In this document: positions 43,256 to 54,590 of the stretch, one piece after another | How positions within the stretch are numbered: position 1 is the stretch's first letter | Layout: the number at the start of each line of letters is the position of its first letter | Notes under the pieces: generated by a model | What the model saw: only the letters and a program-made list of their open reading frames with translations | What the model was told of the DNA's origin: nothing | Databases searched by the model: none | Translations under genes and position numbers: made by a program | Assembly: GCF_024586455.1 (NCBI RefSeq) | Contig: NC_065920.1 | Coordinates: 56,799,960 to 56,863,959 of the forward strand | Direction of reading: 5' to 3' | Length of the DNA: 64,000 nt | DNA from: Bactrocera neohumeralis | Taxonomy: Eukaryota > Arthropoda > Insecta > Diptera > Tephritidae

Positions 43256-44336
43256 AAAAGAAGAAACCAAATCAAATTCATAGTATCCACGCTTCAAAAT
43301 TTTAACAATTTATCACGCTGATACTCGAAATATAAACAACCTGCCAAAATTTGATAGCTTTTCCATGTTTTTATTTTAAAGCAAATATGAGAGAGAACAA
43401 GTTAATAGGTCATGTCAGCTTAATTTTTTTTATGAAATCAAATGTGATTTTTTACACGGTTTGAAATATAATTTCCGTCATTCCCACTGACTGTTTTTAT
43501 GCTTATTAATTTTTTTACCAGAGCAATCTCTTGATATTTGGCTTGCAAGATAGAAATGAAGTTGTGTTGATCAATTCGTTTACATGAGCAAAAGTGTACT
43601 ATAAAATATACATATGCATAAAATATGTATATTTAGATAAAAGTATTGCCTTTATCCCGTATGCCCGATAAAAATAATAAGAGCTTTTTCCCTTCAAACC
43701 TAAAGTCAAAACAGTGAGCAAGTCATCTTAATCTTGAGGAAGTCGTCCAACAAAATTAAGTGAAATACTGACAATATATAAGCAAGCTATGTAAATTGCA
43801 GTTAAAATGTTTAGACATGTACATTTACTGTATAAGTAAGATAAACTGGAAAACATTTAAACAAAGAAAATTAAAATTATTTGGACCTCATGCACAGTTA
43901 TATGCATACACCCTTAAATTTACCTTCGTTTGCGAAATGATGGTTTTGTCTGCTAAAAGTTTGAAATTTTCAAGATGCTTGCAGAAATCAACTTTTTATG
44001 GAGAGAAATACTACTATGAGCAAAAAATAGTAAGACATTGTCCATAATTTTAAAATCTTAAGTTGTCAGTAGGGCAATCTGGCCTGTTTTTTTGACATTT
44101 TTTTTTTCATAGAAATTTTTATTCTACAATAGAACGTTTTTCACATTTCTTGATGACATCTATTGGAGAAATGGCTGGGTGAATAACATCCGTTTTTTCA
44201 CTGGCGGACACAATTTCTCACGTTTGGATCATCTGAAACACAAAACCCAAATTTATTCTTGAAACTTACGTGAATGGTTATCGTCCCTACTAAAATATTT
44301 AAAAAATGTTGATAAATAAAAAAGTAATTAACGTTT
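43256..44336. other. No gene recognised
   Basis: AT-rich. Several sentences resemble the interior of TTAA-type miniature elements, but no ends could be set. Confidence 0.45.
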
Positions 44337-45952
44337 TTTATACCCTGAACAGGGTATATTAAGTTTGTCACGAAGTTTGTAACACCCAGAAGGAAGCGTC
44401 GGAGACCCTATAAAGTATATATACGAGTATAAATTATCAGTATGTTGAGCTGAGTCGATTTAGCCATGCTCGTCTGTCTGTCTGTCCGTCTGTATATATA
44501 CGAACTAGTCCCTCAGTTTTAAGACATCGTTATGAAATTTTGCAAACGTCATTTTCTCTTCAAGAAGCTGCTCATTTGTCGGAACTGCCGATATCGGAAA
44601 ACGGTTACAAAAATGTTATTTAAAATACTGGCCGTTGCTAGCTACTACTTTTGACCATCTTTCTGGCAGCACGCATATTCCCTGACGAAAGAACTCCTCA
44701 TCTTTCGAGTCGATCCAAGTATCAATCCAATTTTTGACTTCTTCATAAGAACTGAAGTGCTCGTTAGCTAGACCGTGTGCCGTCGATCGGAACAAGTGGT
44801 AGTCAGATGGAGCAACGTCTGGAGAATACGGCGGGTGGGGTAAGATCTCCCATTTCAGCGTCTCCAAATATTTTTTGACCACCTTTGCGACGTGAGGCCG
44901 AGCATTGTCGTGCTGGAGAATGACTTTATCGTGTCTTTCCTGGTACTGTGGCCGTTTTTCTTTTAGTGCTCGGCTCAAACGCATCAATTGCGTTCGGTAT
45001 CGATCTCCAGTGATGGTTTCACTTGGCTTTAGCAGCTCATAATATATCACCCCCAGCTGGTCCCACTAAATGCAGAGCATGACCTTGGCACCGTGAATGT
45101 TCGGTTTTGCTGTCGACGTGGAGGCATTGCCAGGCTTTCCCCATAACTTTCTTCGCTTAGGATTATCGTAGTGAACCCATTTTACGTCGCCAGTTACAAT
45201 GCGATGTAAAACTCCCTTTCGGTTGTGCCTTTGAAGCAGCTGTTCACATGCAAAGAAGCGCCGTTCGACATCTGTTGGTTTCAAGTCGTAAGGAACCCAG
45301 TTTCCTTGTTTCTGAATCATCCCATGGCTTTGGGGCGTTTTGAAACGGCTTGCTGTGTCACTTGAAACCATTCGGCCAATTACTCTTGGCTTTGAAACGC
45401 ATCTTGGTCGAGTAATGCTTCCAATTCAGCATCTTCGAAAATCTTCTCCCTTCCACCACCATGCCGGTCTTCGACTTCATAATCACCATTCTTAAAACGT
45501 TGAAACCATTCGCGACATGTTCTTTTACTTAGCACAGCCTCACCGTACGTATCCGAAAGCATTTGATGAGCCTCATCTGCACTTTTCTTGGAATTAAAAA
45601 AGAAAAGCAAAATTTCCCGCAACTCGGCTCAAAAAGTGACATTTTCAGTTGAGAATAAATTTTGGATGCAAACAGATCTCTACAAATATTTTGTTGGGTT
45701 AGTGTTGACACAAATGTCCAAGATCGATATAAAACAATTTAATCGATTTAATCGACCAGTGCTTGACCCTGGAGACATCTATTGGAAAACGGCGGAAGCA
45801 AAGTTGTAGACCTAATAATATACGAAGAAATTGTTCAGATCGGCTTACTATAGCATATAGCTGATATACAAACTGAACACATAGTTACTAAAAGAAATGC
45901 ACCTGAAGGGATTATTAGCTTCGGTGCAGCCGAAGTTAACGGTTTTTCCTGG
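44337..45952 (+). repeat. Family B repeat B2, split by a mariner element
   Basis: Left part 44337-44600 (TATACCCTGAACAGGGTATA to GGAACTGCCGATATCGGA), right part from about 45810 (TACGAAGAAATTGTTCAGAT to the tail GCTTCGGTGCAGCCGAAGTT). The bases between the two parts in copy B1 (about 24205-24345) are missing, so the insertion was accompanied by deletion. Confidence 0.78.
44605..45660 (-). pseudogene. Mariner (DD34D) transposase, nearly full-length copy M2
   Basis: Read in three shifted frames: REILLFFFNSKKSADEAHQM and RTCREWFQRFKNGDYEVED, FEDAELEALLDQD, then after a frameshift IQKQGNWVPYDLKPTDVERR, IVTGDVKWVHYDNPKRRK, and after a stop YYELLKPSETITGDRYRTQL, VILQHDNARPHVAK, YSPDVAPSDYHLF and LPERWSKVVASNGQYFK. 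The second and third aspartates are 34 residues apart. The glutamate that usually follows the first aspartate (GDEKW) is replaced (GDVKW). About 345 residues in all, the full mariner length, so only point lesions and indels killed it. Inserted into family B repeat B2. TIRs were not securely identified. Confidence 0.88.
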
Positions 45953-46900
45953 TTTGTTGTTAATTGGAACGAAGTTCCTTACGGCAGGCTTGGAGAAGAT
46001 AGGGATTTTGCTGCGGGACTTAACTGAAAAAAAGTGATAGCAAAACCGTAAGAAAAAACCCGTAAGAAATAACCCGTAAGAAAAAGACTGTAAGATCGCT
46101 AGTTATAGCCTACGTTTAGGTTTTGCAAAATAATTAGGCATGAAAATCTGTAACATTATTGTGTATGCAAATTAGTTTTGAGTGAAGTGCGGAACACATA
46201 GAGCGCGACAGACTGCAAACTACATGTGTCAAATATTAAAATACAGACGTTCTTATGGACACTGTTATTTTGACAGCTGCACGACTACACGACTGCAGGC
46301 CGACAGTTGTCTTTCCCGCTAACTTGAATATTTACTATGTTTGCCGACGGCAGTAGGACGACAGTAGAGTTTTCTTAATACTTATCTGTACTTAAATAAA
46401 AACTAATCAGCGAAGTTTGAAAGAAAAATCAGGACAACCTACATAAAATTAACCACAATTTTTTTTTGCAAATTGTATTGTCTACATTATCCGAAGGAAC
46501 TTCGTTCCTACCTGGTGTCCCACGACACCACATTTCTTTTTTTCCCCATGTTTTTTTTTACATAAATTTTGTTATAACATTGTCAGTAAATTATAAAAAA
46601 TATAGGGACGATAGCCGAGCTTTTCTGAACATTGAAAAAAAATTAAGCAAATCGGTTGATTAGTTCGACCGGAATCATATCCGCCAGTTTAAAAAAGTGT
46701 GTTTTGAGAAAAACGCGTTTAAAGTTTGAGGTACTGATACAAAGATGGACATTAACGTTGAAAAATTGTCGTACCCCTAATTATTATTTTTGGGCATTTT
46801 TCGAAACCTTCCTTTGGTAAAGTGGGTTTCTGCATTAATTCTTAGGGTGTAAGAGAACAGAAAATGCAAAAAAAATTTTTTTTTGAAAAAAAAAAAACTA
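45953..46900. other. No gene; short tandem and inverted repeats
   Basis: 46048-46095 holds three to four units of CCGTAAGAAAAAAC. GGAACGAAGTTCCTTACGG at 45967 is repeated inverted near 46488 (CCGAAGGAACTTCGTTCC), which is followed by the hairpin GGTGTC-CCAC-GACACC. 46680-46730 has the miniature-element phrase TTGAGAAAAACGCGTTTAAA. No protein family recognised. Confidence 0.45.
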
Positions 46901-46904
46901 CCCC

Positions 46905-47300
46905 ACTGACCTTAATTTATTCTTCAAAATCTACGTCATTCCCTCAAAATAATCCCCTTTGGCCCATTTACACTTGTGCCAACGTTTTCTCCAATCTTTG
47001 AAAGAGTTTTTTAAGATAATTTATGGAATAACTTCAATACGCATAGTGAGTAACGTTTAATGAATTCAATTGACTCAAAACGGTTCCCACGGAGCGGTCG
47101 TTTGAGTTTGCAGAATATCATAGCTAAATCAAATATAATAAATACAATAAATACGGTGGTTGTGGTGCGATATTTGTTGAAAACCGCATAATACTTAAAT
47201 AGTATTCCTTGTTGACAGTTTGGCCGGACGGAAGGAACTTGGAGTGCACCACACAGCGAAAATTAAAGAAACTCATCCCATCGCTACTTACTGATATTAT
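46905..47300 (-). pseudogene. Mariner transposase with large internal deletions
   Basis: Minus strand reads NFRCVVHSKFLPSGQTVNKE and YYLSIMRFSTNIAPQPPY, then after stops KNSFKDWRKRWHKCKWAKGD and YFEGM. This joins the region just after the first acid to the one before the third, so the second acid is deleted. Same branch as 23060-23625. No TIR identified. Confidence 0.78.
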
Positions 47301-47334
47301 TTTTTGCCAGAACCTCTTTTTTTGGAAAATTTCA

Positions 47335-47413
47335 CCGGCTTTGATTCCTTCAAGTTGCAAAAGCATAAAATGTTTGGTTACAGCCGAACTTAGCTCTTCC
47401 TTACTTGCTTTGT
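47335..47413 (+). repeat. Family A' repeat, tail only
   Basis: TTGATTCCTTCAAGTTGC, ATAAAATGTTTGGTTACAGC and CGAACTTAGCTCTTCCTTAC, as at 63095-63165. 47414-47705 has nothing recognised. Confidence 0.65.
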
Positions 47414-47709
47414 ATAGATAAGAAAAACTGGAAAACTTCTCTAAAATAACGAAAATTAAAAAATCTGGTAGTAAATACGTCACATATCAACGTGTTGTTG
47501 TTTAGACGCTGGCAAACCGCTGTTAAAATTGTATAAATTCACAGATTCTTGCAGCAGACAACTCACTACTTTGTCACGAAGTTTGACATTTTCGATGTTA
47601 TACCACATATCCTTAAAATGTTTTGAAATACGAGCGCTATTTGTGTTATTTATAGTAACTAATAATATTCATCTCGGCCGAGGAATGGAATTAAATAGCG
47701 AACTTTTAA

Positions 47710-48387
47710 GGGGGTATTCTACTCTATAATTTTGAAAAACTCGATTTTTTTTTCATATATTTAAAGTTTAGACCCTTAAGAACATATCCTCCAAAGGATT
47801 TTTAAAATTATTAAAATTATTTTAAGAGCTACAGTTACTTTAGTGACGCAGTACGAAACTACTTTTTTCCACACGGTACCGGCATTATCTCAAGTTCTAT
47901 ACAACCGATTTACTTGAAATTGTGTGAACCTTCTTTATATAATCCTTTATCGTTCCTACCAGCATCGTGTCAAAATTTTTGTTTCTAATATTTAAAAAAA
48001 ATTCTGGAATTTCAAAAAAAAGCGTAAAAAATGATTTTTATTTTCAGGCAGTCGCAATTTTTCAAAAAAAAATTTTTTTCGTGTTCCCTGAAATAGGGAC
48101 TATAACAGCATCCTTACTGATTAAGAATTTTTTTGATTTTTTTTCAGACCACCAGGAGAGCCAGGATCAATGTCACCAGGATGCGCCATTTTTTTACACC
48201 TGTCTCTCCCCCCCCTCTAATTATTTTAATTTTTAATATACATATATTTTTGCAAAATTTTTTTTCTGTATTCCTAAGATATCAATAAAAACACCATAAA
48301 AAAATGTATAATAAAAATATTAATTGCCTTTTTTTACGACACTTTAAAAATTACCTGAAATTCATGCTTCTAGAGTAGAATACCCCT
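47710..48387. mobile_element. TTAA-flanked miniature element D2
   Basis: Ends GGGGGTATTCTACTCTA and, inverted, GGGGTATTCTACTCTA, with TTAA at 47706-47709 and at about 48388-48391. Internal sequence differs from D1 but the first ten bases of the ends are shared, so the two are related families. No gene. Confidence 0.75.
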
Positions 48388-48391
48388 TTAA

Positions 48392-49555
48392 AAGCGATTA
48401 TTTTTTACAACATTTGTGGTCCATAATCTCAGCAGCATAATCTCAAACAGATTGTTATCAAAATTGTTGATATCAATAGAAATAAGTTTTGTTTCCATTC
48501 ATTAAAAATTCTTTAAAAATTCATATTACTTTAGAAACGAAATATAATATAGCATAACGTTTTGTGAGTTACACTACTTTTTTTTTTCTTAGTGACAATT
48601 GCTGCACGAAAAGCCGCAGTTGGTAGACTGTGCCTACTTGACAACTCGCTTGCAATAGAACAAAACGTACAAGCATTCTGGGTACGTCTGAGTATGCCGT
48701 TCATGCAAATGGAAATACTCACATACCCATTGCATACTTCTATATAGCTTTCATTGTACTATAGCTATACGGAATGAGAACTCTTCTTAAAATTATTCGC
48801 ATAGTTTAGCAAACTAAGTATATTTGTTGCAAGCACTTAATATATGAGGTATTTATAAATTTGTTGCAACATTTCATTATAAATTAATTTTGCTCGAAAC
48901 AAAAATTTCATTGTGAGAAAGAGAAAACATGCTTGACATGTGTTAAAACCGCTGAGCTGACATGGAAATGTGAATTTGTACCGTCGCGCATGAATAGATA
49001 TAAATACGGAAGTGAACTGAGTGTGGTGCACATATGTAAAACAAACATACATACACACATACAAACATGTACATACAAATGCTATAATTGAATTGTTTCG
49101 TAAACCATTTCAATAATAAGCAATGTGCTTGCTCATATGTTAAGTAAGAGCAAGCGCACATTTGATATAAGAATTTGTATACCATAGCGACAAATTTACA
49201 AGGAAGTTTTAATTAAATCTTAATTTCTTACATTTGTGTTAGAGTATGGAAAATTACGGTTAATAATTTATGAACTAAATTATTTATTCATTCCGATTCT
49301 TTAAAAAAAAAACAAGGTTTGCCTTTAGTCGAAGACAGATGAAGAGGACAAGTCGGATCAGTGACATTAATCGGAGCTAGTACATTCTACAGTACATGGT
49401 AATATGTGAAAAACATAGTATTTATAGACATTTATTGAATCGGGGTAAAATCGTACTTTGTTGTTATTACAGTTTTCATAAAACCATAAAAGTAGTGCCT
49501 GGAGCTAAGTCACCATAGAGGTACTAACAATCATATAAACAAGGCTGCAAAACAT
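48392..49555. other. No gene recognised
   Basis: Contains a microsatellite-like ACATACATACACACATACAA stretch at about 49045 and AT-rich sequence. No family match. Confidence 0.5.
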
Positions 49556-49557
49556 AT

Positions 49558-50885
49558 TAGGTTGTCAAATATCTCCCTTCCGCCTTTTTGGCTTTTGAAT
49601 TTTATGTATAAAGCGCTACAGAGCTCGTATCTGGCAATACTAAACATCTTTGAAAGGTCTTGACATAACCTACAAAAGGACGCTATGCATGATTAGTTTG
49701 GATATTGCGATCAACAGTTATAGACGTGTAAACAGGAAGTTCACTAACGCCGAAATTCGCGCTATTTTAAAGTTTTCCTTCGTTAAAGGCAAATCCGCTA
49801 GAGAAACGTTCCGTGAGATTAATGGTGTTTTGGGGGATGGTACTCTATTGCATATTTCGAACTGCAGAGGAAGGGTTTCTACAATTCAGAGCGGGTGAAA
49901 ACGTCACCATAGATAAGCCAGCCGCGGAAGACCTGTGACGACGAATACCGATCAAATCATAGAAAACATCGAGTAAGACCGGCATGTGGCGTCTCGTGAT
50001 ACCACCCAGAAGATGGGAGTTAGTCACCAAACCATTTTAAACCATCTGCAGAAAGCTGGATACTCAAAAAACCTTGATGTTTGGGTGCCTCATGATTTGT
50101 TGCAAAAAAACCTTTTGGTATGCTTCTAAAACGAAATGAACTCGACCCATTTTTGAAGTGGATGGTCACTGACGACGAAAAATGGATCACATACGACAAT
50201 ATCAAACAGTGGTCAAGAAGGGATTGACGACCAGGAAGGTGTTGCTGTGTGTTTGGTGGGATTGGACCAGAAGTGTCTAGAATTGGCCAATAGAATGGGT
50301 GTAGTGTTCCACCAAGCCAACGCCAGACCACACATTTCGTTGATGACTCGTCAGAAGCTACGGAAGTTCGGATGGGAGGTCTTATCGCATCCACCATATA
50401 GCCCGGACATAGCGCCAAGTAATTACCAATTGTTCTTGTCCATAGCGAACGCTGTTGTGGGTGTAAAGTTGAACTCAAAAGAGGCTTGTGAAAAGCGGCT
50501 GCCGGAGTTCTTCGCAAATAAGGGCTTCTACGAGGGGGGTAAAATGAAGTTGCCGTCTAGATGGAAACAGATTATCGAACAAAACGACACAACAAACAAT
50601 TGAAAAAAATGGCCAGAACTGATCAACAGAAAGGGCTTCATCTTCCATCAGGACAACGCCAGACCACACACATCTTTGATGACTCGGCAAAAACTGGGAG
50701 AGCTTGGCTGGGAAGTTTTGATGCCCTTGCATTGTGATAAACTACCATTTGTTTCGGTCAATGTAGTCAATGCATTGTTGGCTTCAAGAGCCGTAGTTTT
50801 TCGCCGAGAAATTATATTATAAAAATAAAAAAATAAAATTAAGTTGAAGTTTGATTAGAAAAACGAAATGACTTTTTCGACTACC
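49558..50885 (+). pseudogene. Mariner transposase, copy M3, heavily decayed, with a second fragment behind it
   Basis: Left end TTAGGTTGTCAAATATCTCC; right end ACGAAATGACTTTTTCGACT. Frames read FTNAEIRAILKFSFVKGKSA, EINGVLGDGTLL, RPVTTNTDQIIENIE, GVSHQTILNHLQKAGYSK, WVPHDLLQKN, then VVFHQANARPHISLMTRQKL and YSPDIAPSNYQLF, ending SRWKQIIEQND. The second acid (HQDNARPH type) is A and the third (APSDYH type) is N. From 50600 a further piece again covers the HQDNARPHTSLMTRQKL region, so two broken copies are joined. Sister of 14995-16080. Confidence 0.85.
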
Positions 50886-51084
50886 CTATATAAACATGTG
50901 AACTTACTAGATACTAACTTATGAGACATAAATGAGAAACTCGTGATCCTCTTGAAAAAGTGAACAAAAGAACTAGGAACAAAATGTTGAAAAACTGTTA
51001 AAGAAACGCCAAACCACGCATAACGTCTGCTCTAAATAAAGAGGAAATCGCAGAGCCCTCGTCATGAAAAACGCTTTTGTAATG
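50886..51084. other. Short spacer without recognised feature
   Basis: No open frame or repeat. Confidence 0.5.
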
Positions 51085-51450
51085 GGTTGTCAAAAAAGTC
51101 TTGCGGTTTTTTTATTGAATTTTTTTTTCTTATTGAAATTGAAATGAATTTTGCCGGAGCGTGGCGCATCTTCGACCACCTCTACACCAGAACGAAAACG
51201 TTGAAACCATCGTTGTGCGCTGGAAATGGAAACTGTAAAATATGCCGTATTTTCTCTTTATTTTGCTCCATGTTTGCGACGCTATAACTCACGAACGACT
51301 TAAAAGAAACAACAATCAATCAACCTCGTGTTAGCGCGTGAAATGAGCTTTCCAAAAAGGTATAGCATGAGCCGATGCGACGAATAAAACTAGAACTACG
51401 CGCTTTCAGCGCCAACTAGCGAAAATACCGCAAGACTTTTTTGACAACCT
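51085..51450. mobile_element. 366-bp mariner-derived miniature element
   Basis: Ends GGTTGTCAAAAAAGTCTTGC and, inverted, the same 20 bases, followed on the right by TA. Minus strand inside loosely reads FSFWCRGGRRCATLRQ and similar, a remnant of the transposase N-terminal half; the catalytic core is absent. Confidence 0.8.
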
Positions 51451-51769
51451 AATATTAGATAAAATTGTGAATTTCTAAAAAAAGAGATACTTTAATTAAG
51501 CGCTGGATTACGCTTTTTCATCGACAGTTAAGTAAGAAGAAAATATGCATATGCCTGTGTAAGTCTACTCTTAATATATATGTCAATAAAAGAAGAAGAA
51601 AAACTAAAAGGCGGTGTATAGTACGTGCCTGCGTCATAAAGAGAATGAATGCTCAAATCTTCCTACAAATTGAACGCCGTCACAGAAAATTGGGCAAGTC
51701 CGGACAATTGGCAAGTGGCATAATTGAAAATTTAAACAATCAATTGCATAGAGAACTAAGTAACAAGAA
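51451..51769. other. No gene recognised
   Basis: AT-rich with an AGAAGAAGAAAA tract near 51590. Confidence 0.5.
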
Positions 51770-53446
51770 AAAATGCTAACTTCGGCTCCATCCAAGCTAT
51801 TATACCCTTCTGTGCATTGCTTTACAGCAAAAAGGGGTATAAAACAAATTTTGTAATGATTTTGATCGGTCAGTTTGTATGTTTATATGACAAAAAATTT
51901 TAATATACCGTTATTTATATTCCTAAAAGTCTTGCATGGTTCGTGTTACTCTATTTAGTATTACATTCACTCTGTTTTGTAAATCTGAAGTTAAAATTCT
52001 TTTATTTTTTCCTAAATAGTAAATGCGTTACGATATAGAAGGTGAATTAAGTGCAACAGCTAATTGGAAACAGTTGATTAAAGAATTAAAATTCCTCAAG
52101 GTGTTAATTTGTATTAATTATATTATTGATTTCTGGTAACTGTGTGATTCAAAATTGTAGATTAAAATATATTAAAATGTATTATTCAAGTGTATTAATG
52201 AGTAAACGCTCCCCGCCCCACGTAGTTACATTTTTGACCTTCGTCAGTCTGGAAAGACGTACAAACAAATTTCGAATCAGGCCAAATGCTCAAAAGAAAT
52301 TGTTTTTAATGCCCTTAAGCATATAAAGAATTTGAAACTATTTCCAACTTTGCACGCGAAGAAAAAACCCGAAAAACTTCCGCAGAATTGCTACCATCTC
52401 CCGAGAAGACCAAAAACAGAGTTCCTCTGACATTCTACATAAAATTCAAGACGAAAAATTTCAAGGCAGAACAGCACGCATGAAATCACTTCTAACTAAA
52501 ACTCAAAGGAAAGAATGTGTAGACTCTTCCAACGTTCAGTGATATTGGACAACAAATAAATGGAAGTAGGTTGTTTGGAACGATGTAACAAAATAAATCG
52601 CATAGATCCTGGTGGTTGAAGGTATATTTGCCGACCAGTCTAACAAGAATTTGATTTGTTTCACGCGTAATGAGGCATGGCGGAGGATCTATCATGGTGT
52701 GGGAATTTTTTTCCTGGGTAGGTAGGTGTAGGTCCGCTCCATATGGTTGAGATTAGAAATACGTCGGCATCCTAAAAAATGTCATTCTGCCATAGACTAA
52801 GGACAATTTGCCTGTTATATAGAAGTTCCAACAAAATAACAATCCAAGTCACAAAAAAGTTTTTTGTTTAAAATTCCATTAATGTTTTGGAGTGGCCTGC
52901 AGAGAACACATCTCTGTTGATATCAAAAAAGCTGTAGGTACCAAAAATATCACAAATATGAATGTCCTCTTTGATGAAATTAGGACGGCATGGCAAGCGA
53001 CACTAGTGGTGTGCTGTCAGAGTCTTATAACGTCAATTCGCAGTAGATGTGTGCAGAATAAAAGTAAAAGGGTTAAGCAACAAAATACCAACTGAAAGTA
53101 AGCAATATTTTTTAATAGCAGTATTTTTTGCTGATAAAAAATTTTCGTTTCTAATTAGTTGTCGCACTCAAATCATTGATTCCACAATTTTTGTTAAAAT
53201 CTTAAAAAACACGGATTTTTAATTAAAATTTTTACTATTAGAGTGTAAGTTTAAGTTTCAATAAAATGAGTGAAAAAACGGTAAAAATAAGTGATTTATT
53301 CGAAAATAATTTCATTTACTTCAAAATAAGTCGCGTTTCTAATTACCTGTCAACGGCTGTATATATACTTTATAGCGTCTCCGACGCTTCCTTCTGGGTG
53401 TTACAAACTGTTCGTGGCAAACTTAATATACCCTGTTCAGGGTATA
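51770..53446 (-). repeat. Family B repeat B3, split by a Tc1-like element
   Basis: Tail part 51770-51895 (TAACAAGAAAAAATGCTAAC, TTCGGCTCCATCCAAGCTA, GATCGGTCAGTTTGTATG). Head part 53355-53446 (GCGTCTCCGACGCTTCCTTC, TATACCCTGTTCAGGGTATA). The repeat's middle, including the GTCY tract, is missing. Confidence 0.65.
52200..53095 (+). pseudogene. Tc1-like transposase, heavily decayed
   Basis: Fragments in order over several frames: KSLLTKTQRKECVDSSNVQ (52480 on), WNDVTK, TRNEA with a following GGSIMVWG-like stretch (52670-52700), VGVGPLHMVE (52720s), VLEWPA (52880s, before the lost third-acid block) and NVLFDEIRTAWQATLVVCCQ (52960 on), then SRCVQNKSKRVK. This is the order in Tc1/Bari-type transposases. 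Stops are frequent, and the SPDLNPIEN block that should follow VLEWPA is absent. TIRs not found, probably lying near 51900 and 53350. Confidence 0.7.
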
Positions 53447-54304
53447 AAAAGGCTCATATATACATATGTATATGTTCTATTTGTACTCGAATGCAAAGCA
53501 GTAAGAAGCTCAGCGCCTTGAGTTGAAAGGTGTCAAGTAGTTGGGAGGTAAGATATGCGTCATTAAGACAAGTCCTGCGTGTCAACAGCCGCTGTCAGCT
53601 GTGCAGTGAGCCTTTCAATAGTCGTTTTTTGTGGTTTGCTCAGCTAGCTCGTTGCTCTTTTTTTCAAGGCGTTAATAATTCTCTTTGTTGTGTGATATTT
53701 TATAGTGTCTTTACTAAGCGAGTTTGCGGACTACGAGTTTTCACCACCTTTATACCATCACATACTGTATGGCAAACACATATTTTATTGTGATTCGTTT
53801 TCATCTCTTTATTTTATTTCGTTCTATTTCGTAAGTTTTTCCAAGCGTATTAAGCAGTTATACAGCCTAGTGATTGTGCTTCGCATGCTTTCTGGCATTG
53901 CGGTGATGCAGAGTCACCTGACTAAGTGACTGACAACTTCCATTTGCAACCCACAATTATGCAAATGTTTAGCGGTATAGTCTTCTTCACTTCACTTTAG
54001 CATTTTTTGCATTGCAGTTGGAAATTTTTTCGTTCATTTGTGTCCTCGCAATTTATGCCTACAGCAATTTGTGGCATTGTTTTTGGTTGATGACGCGGGT
54101 ATAATAAAAAAAGCCTTGAAAAACATAAATTCATTTTAGAAGCGAAATCAAAAAATAGTCAGCAAATCAAAATAAATTCTCAACCACACAAAAAGCTCTT
54201 ACTGATATGACTTTTTATTAAGTTTAATATCAATCAGAGCTTTAACGAAGTACATATATTAACTTCCAATTAATTTACTAATGACAAAAAAAATTGAGCG
54301 CAAC
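53447..54304. other. No gene recognised
   Basis: 53500-53930 is less AT-rich and carries overlapping short frames, but none resembles a known protein, and no splice context supports them. Confidence 0.4.
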
Positions 54305-54590
54305 CTTGGCTTAACCCTTATATAACTAACTTCAGAATTTGCGAACATCTGGCTGGCTTTACTCCATATGATGAATGCATGTTAGGTACCTTAAAACTTT
54401 TTTTTTTTAGTATATGGCATGTTAATAGTGTGGTAGTGATAAAAATGGATAAAATCGGATCAATACTACACCCAATTCCCATATTTTGCCGGCGAAATTT
54501 CTCGGACTTCGATTCCTGCATGTTGCAATAGTATACGAGTATAATGTGCTATAACACCCAAACATAGCCCTACCTTAATTGTTATATAAA
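54305..54590 (+). repeat. Family A' repeat, tail half
   Basis: CTTATATAACTAACTTCAG, TTTACTCCATATGATGAATG, TATGGCATGTTAATAGTGTG, GATTCCTGCATGTTGCAATA and CCCAAACATAGCCCTACCTT match 62820-63165 in order, with strong divergence. Confidence 0.6.

Noticed and set aside
53266..53929. Three overlapping plus-strand frames of 74-87 residues
   Set aside because: The first covers part of a family B head; the others resemble nothing and overlap each other in different frames.
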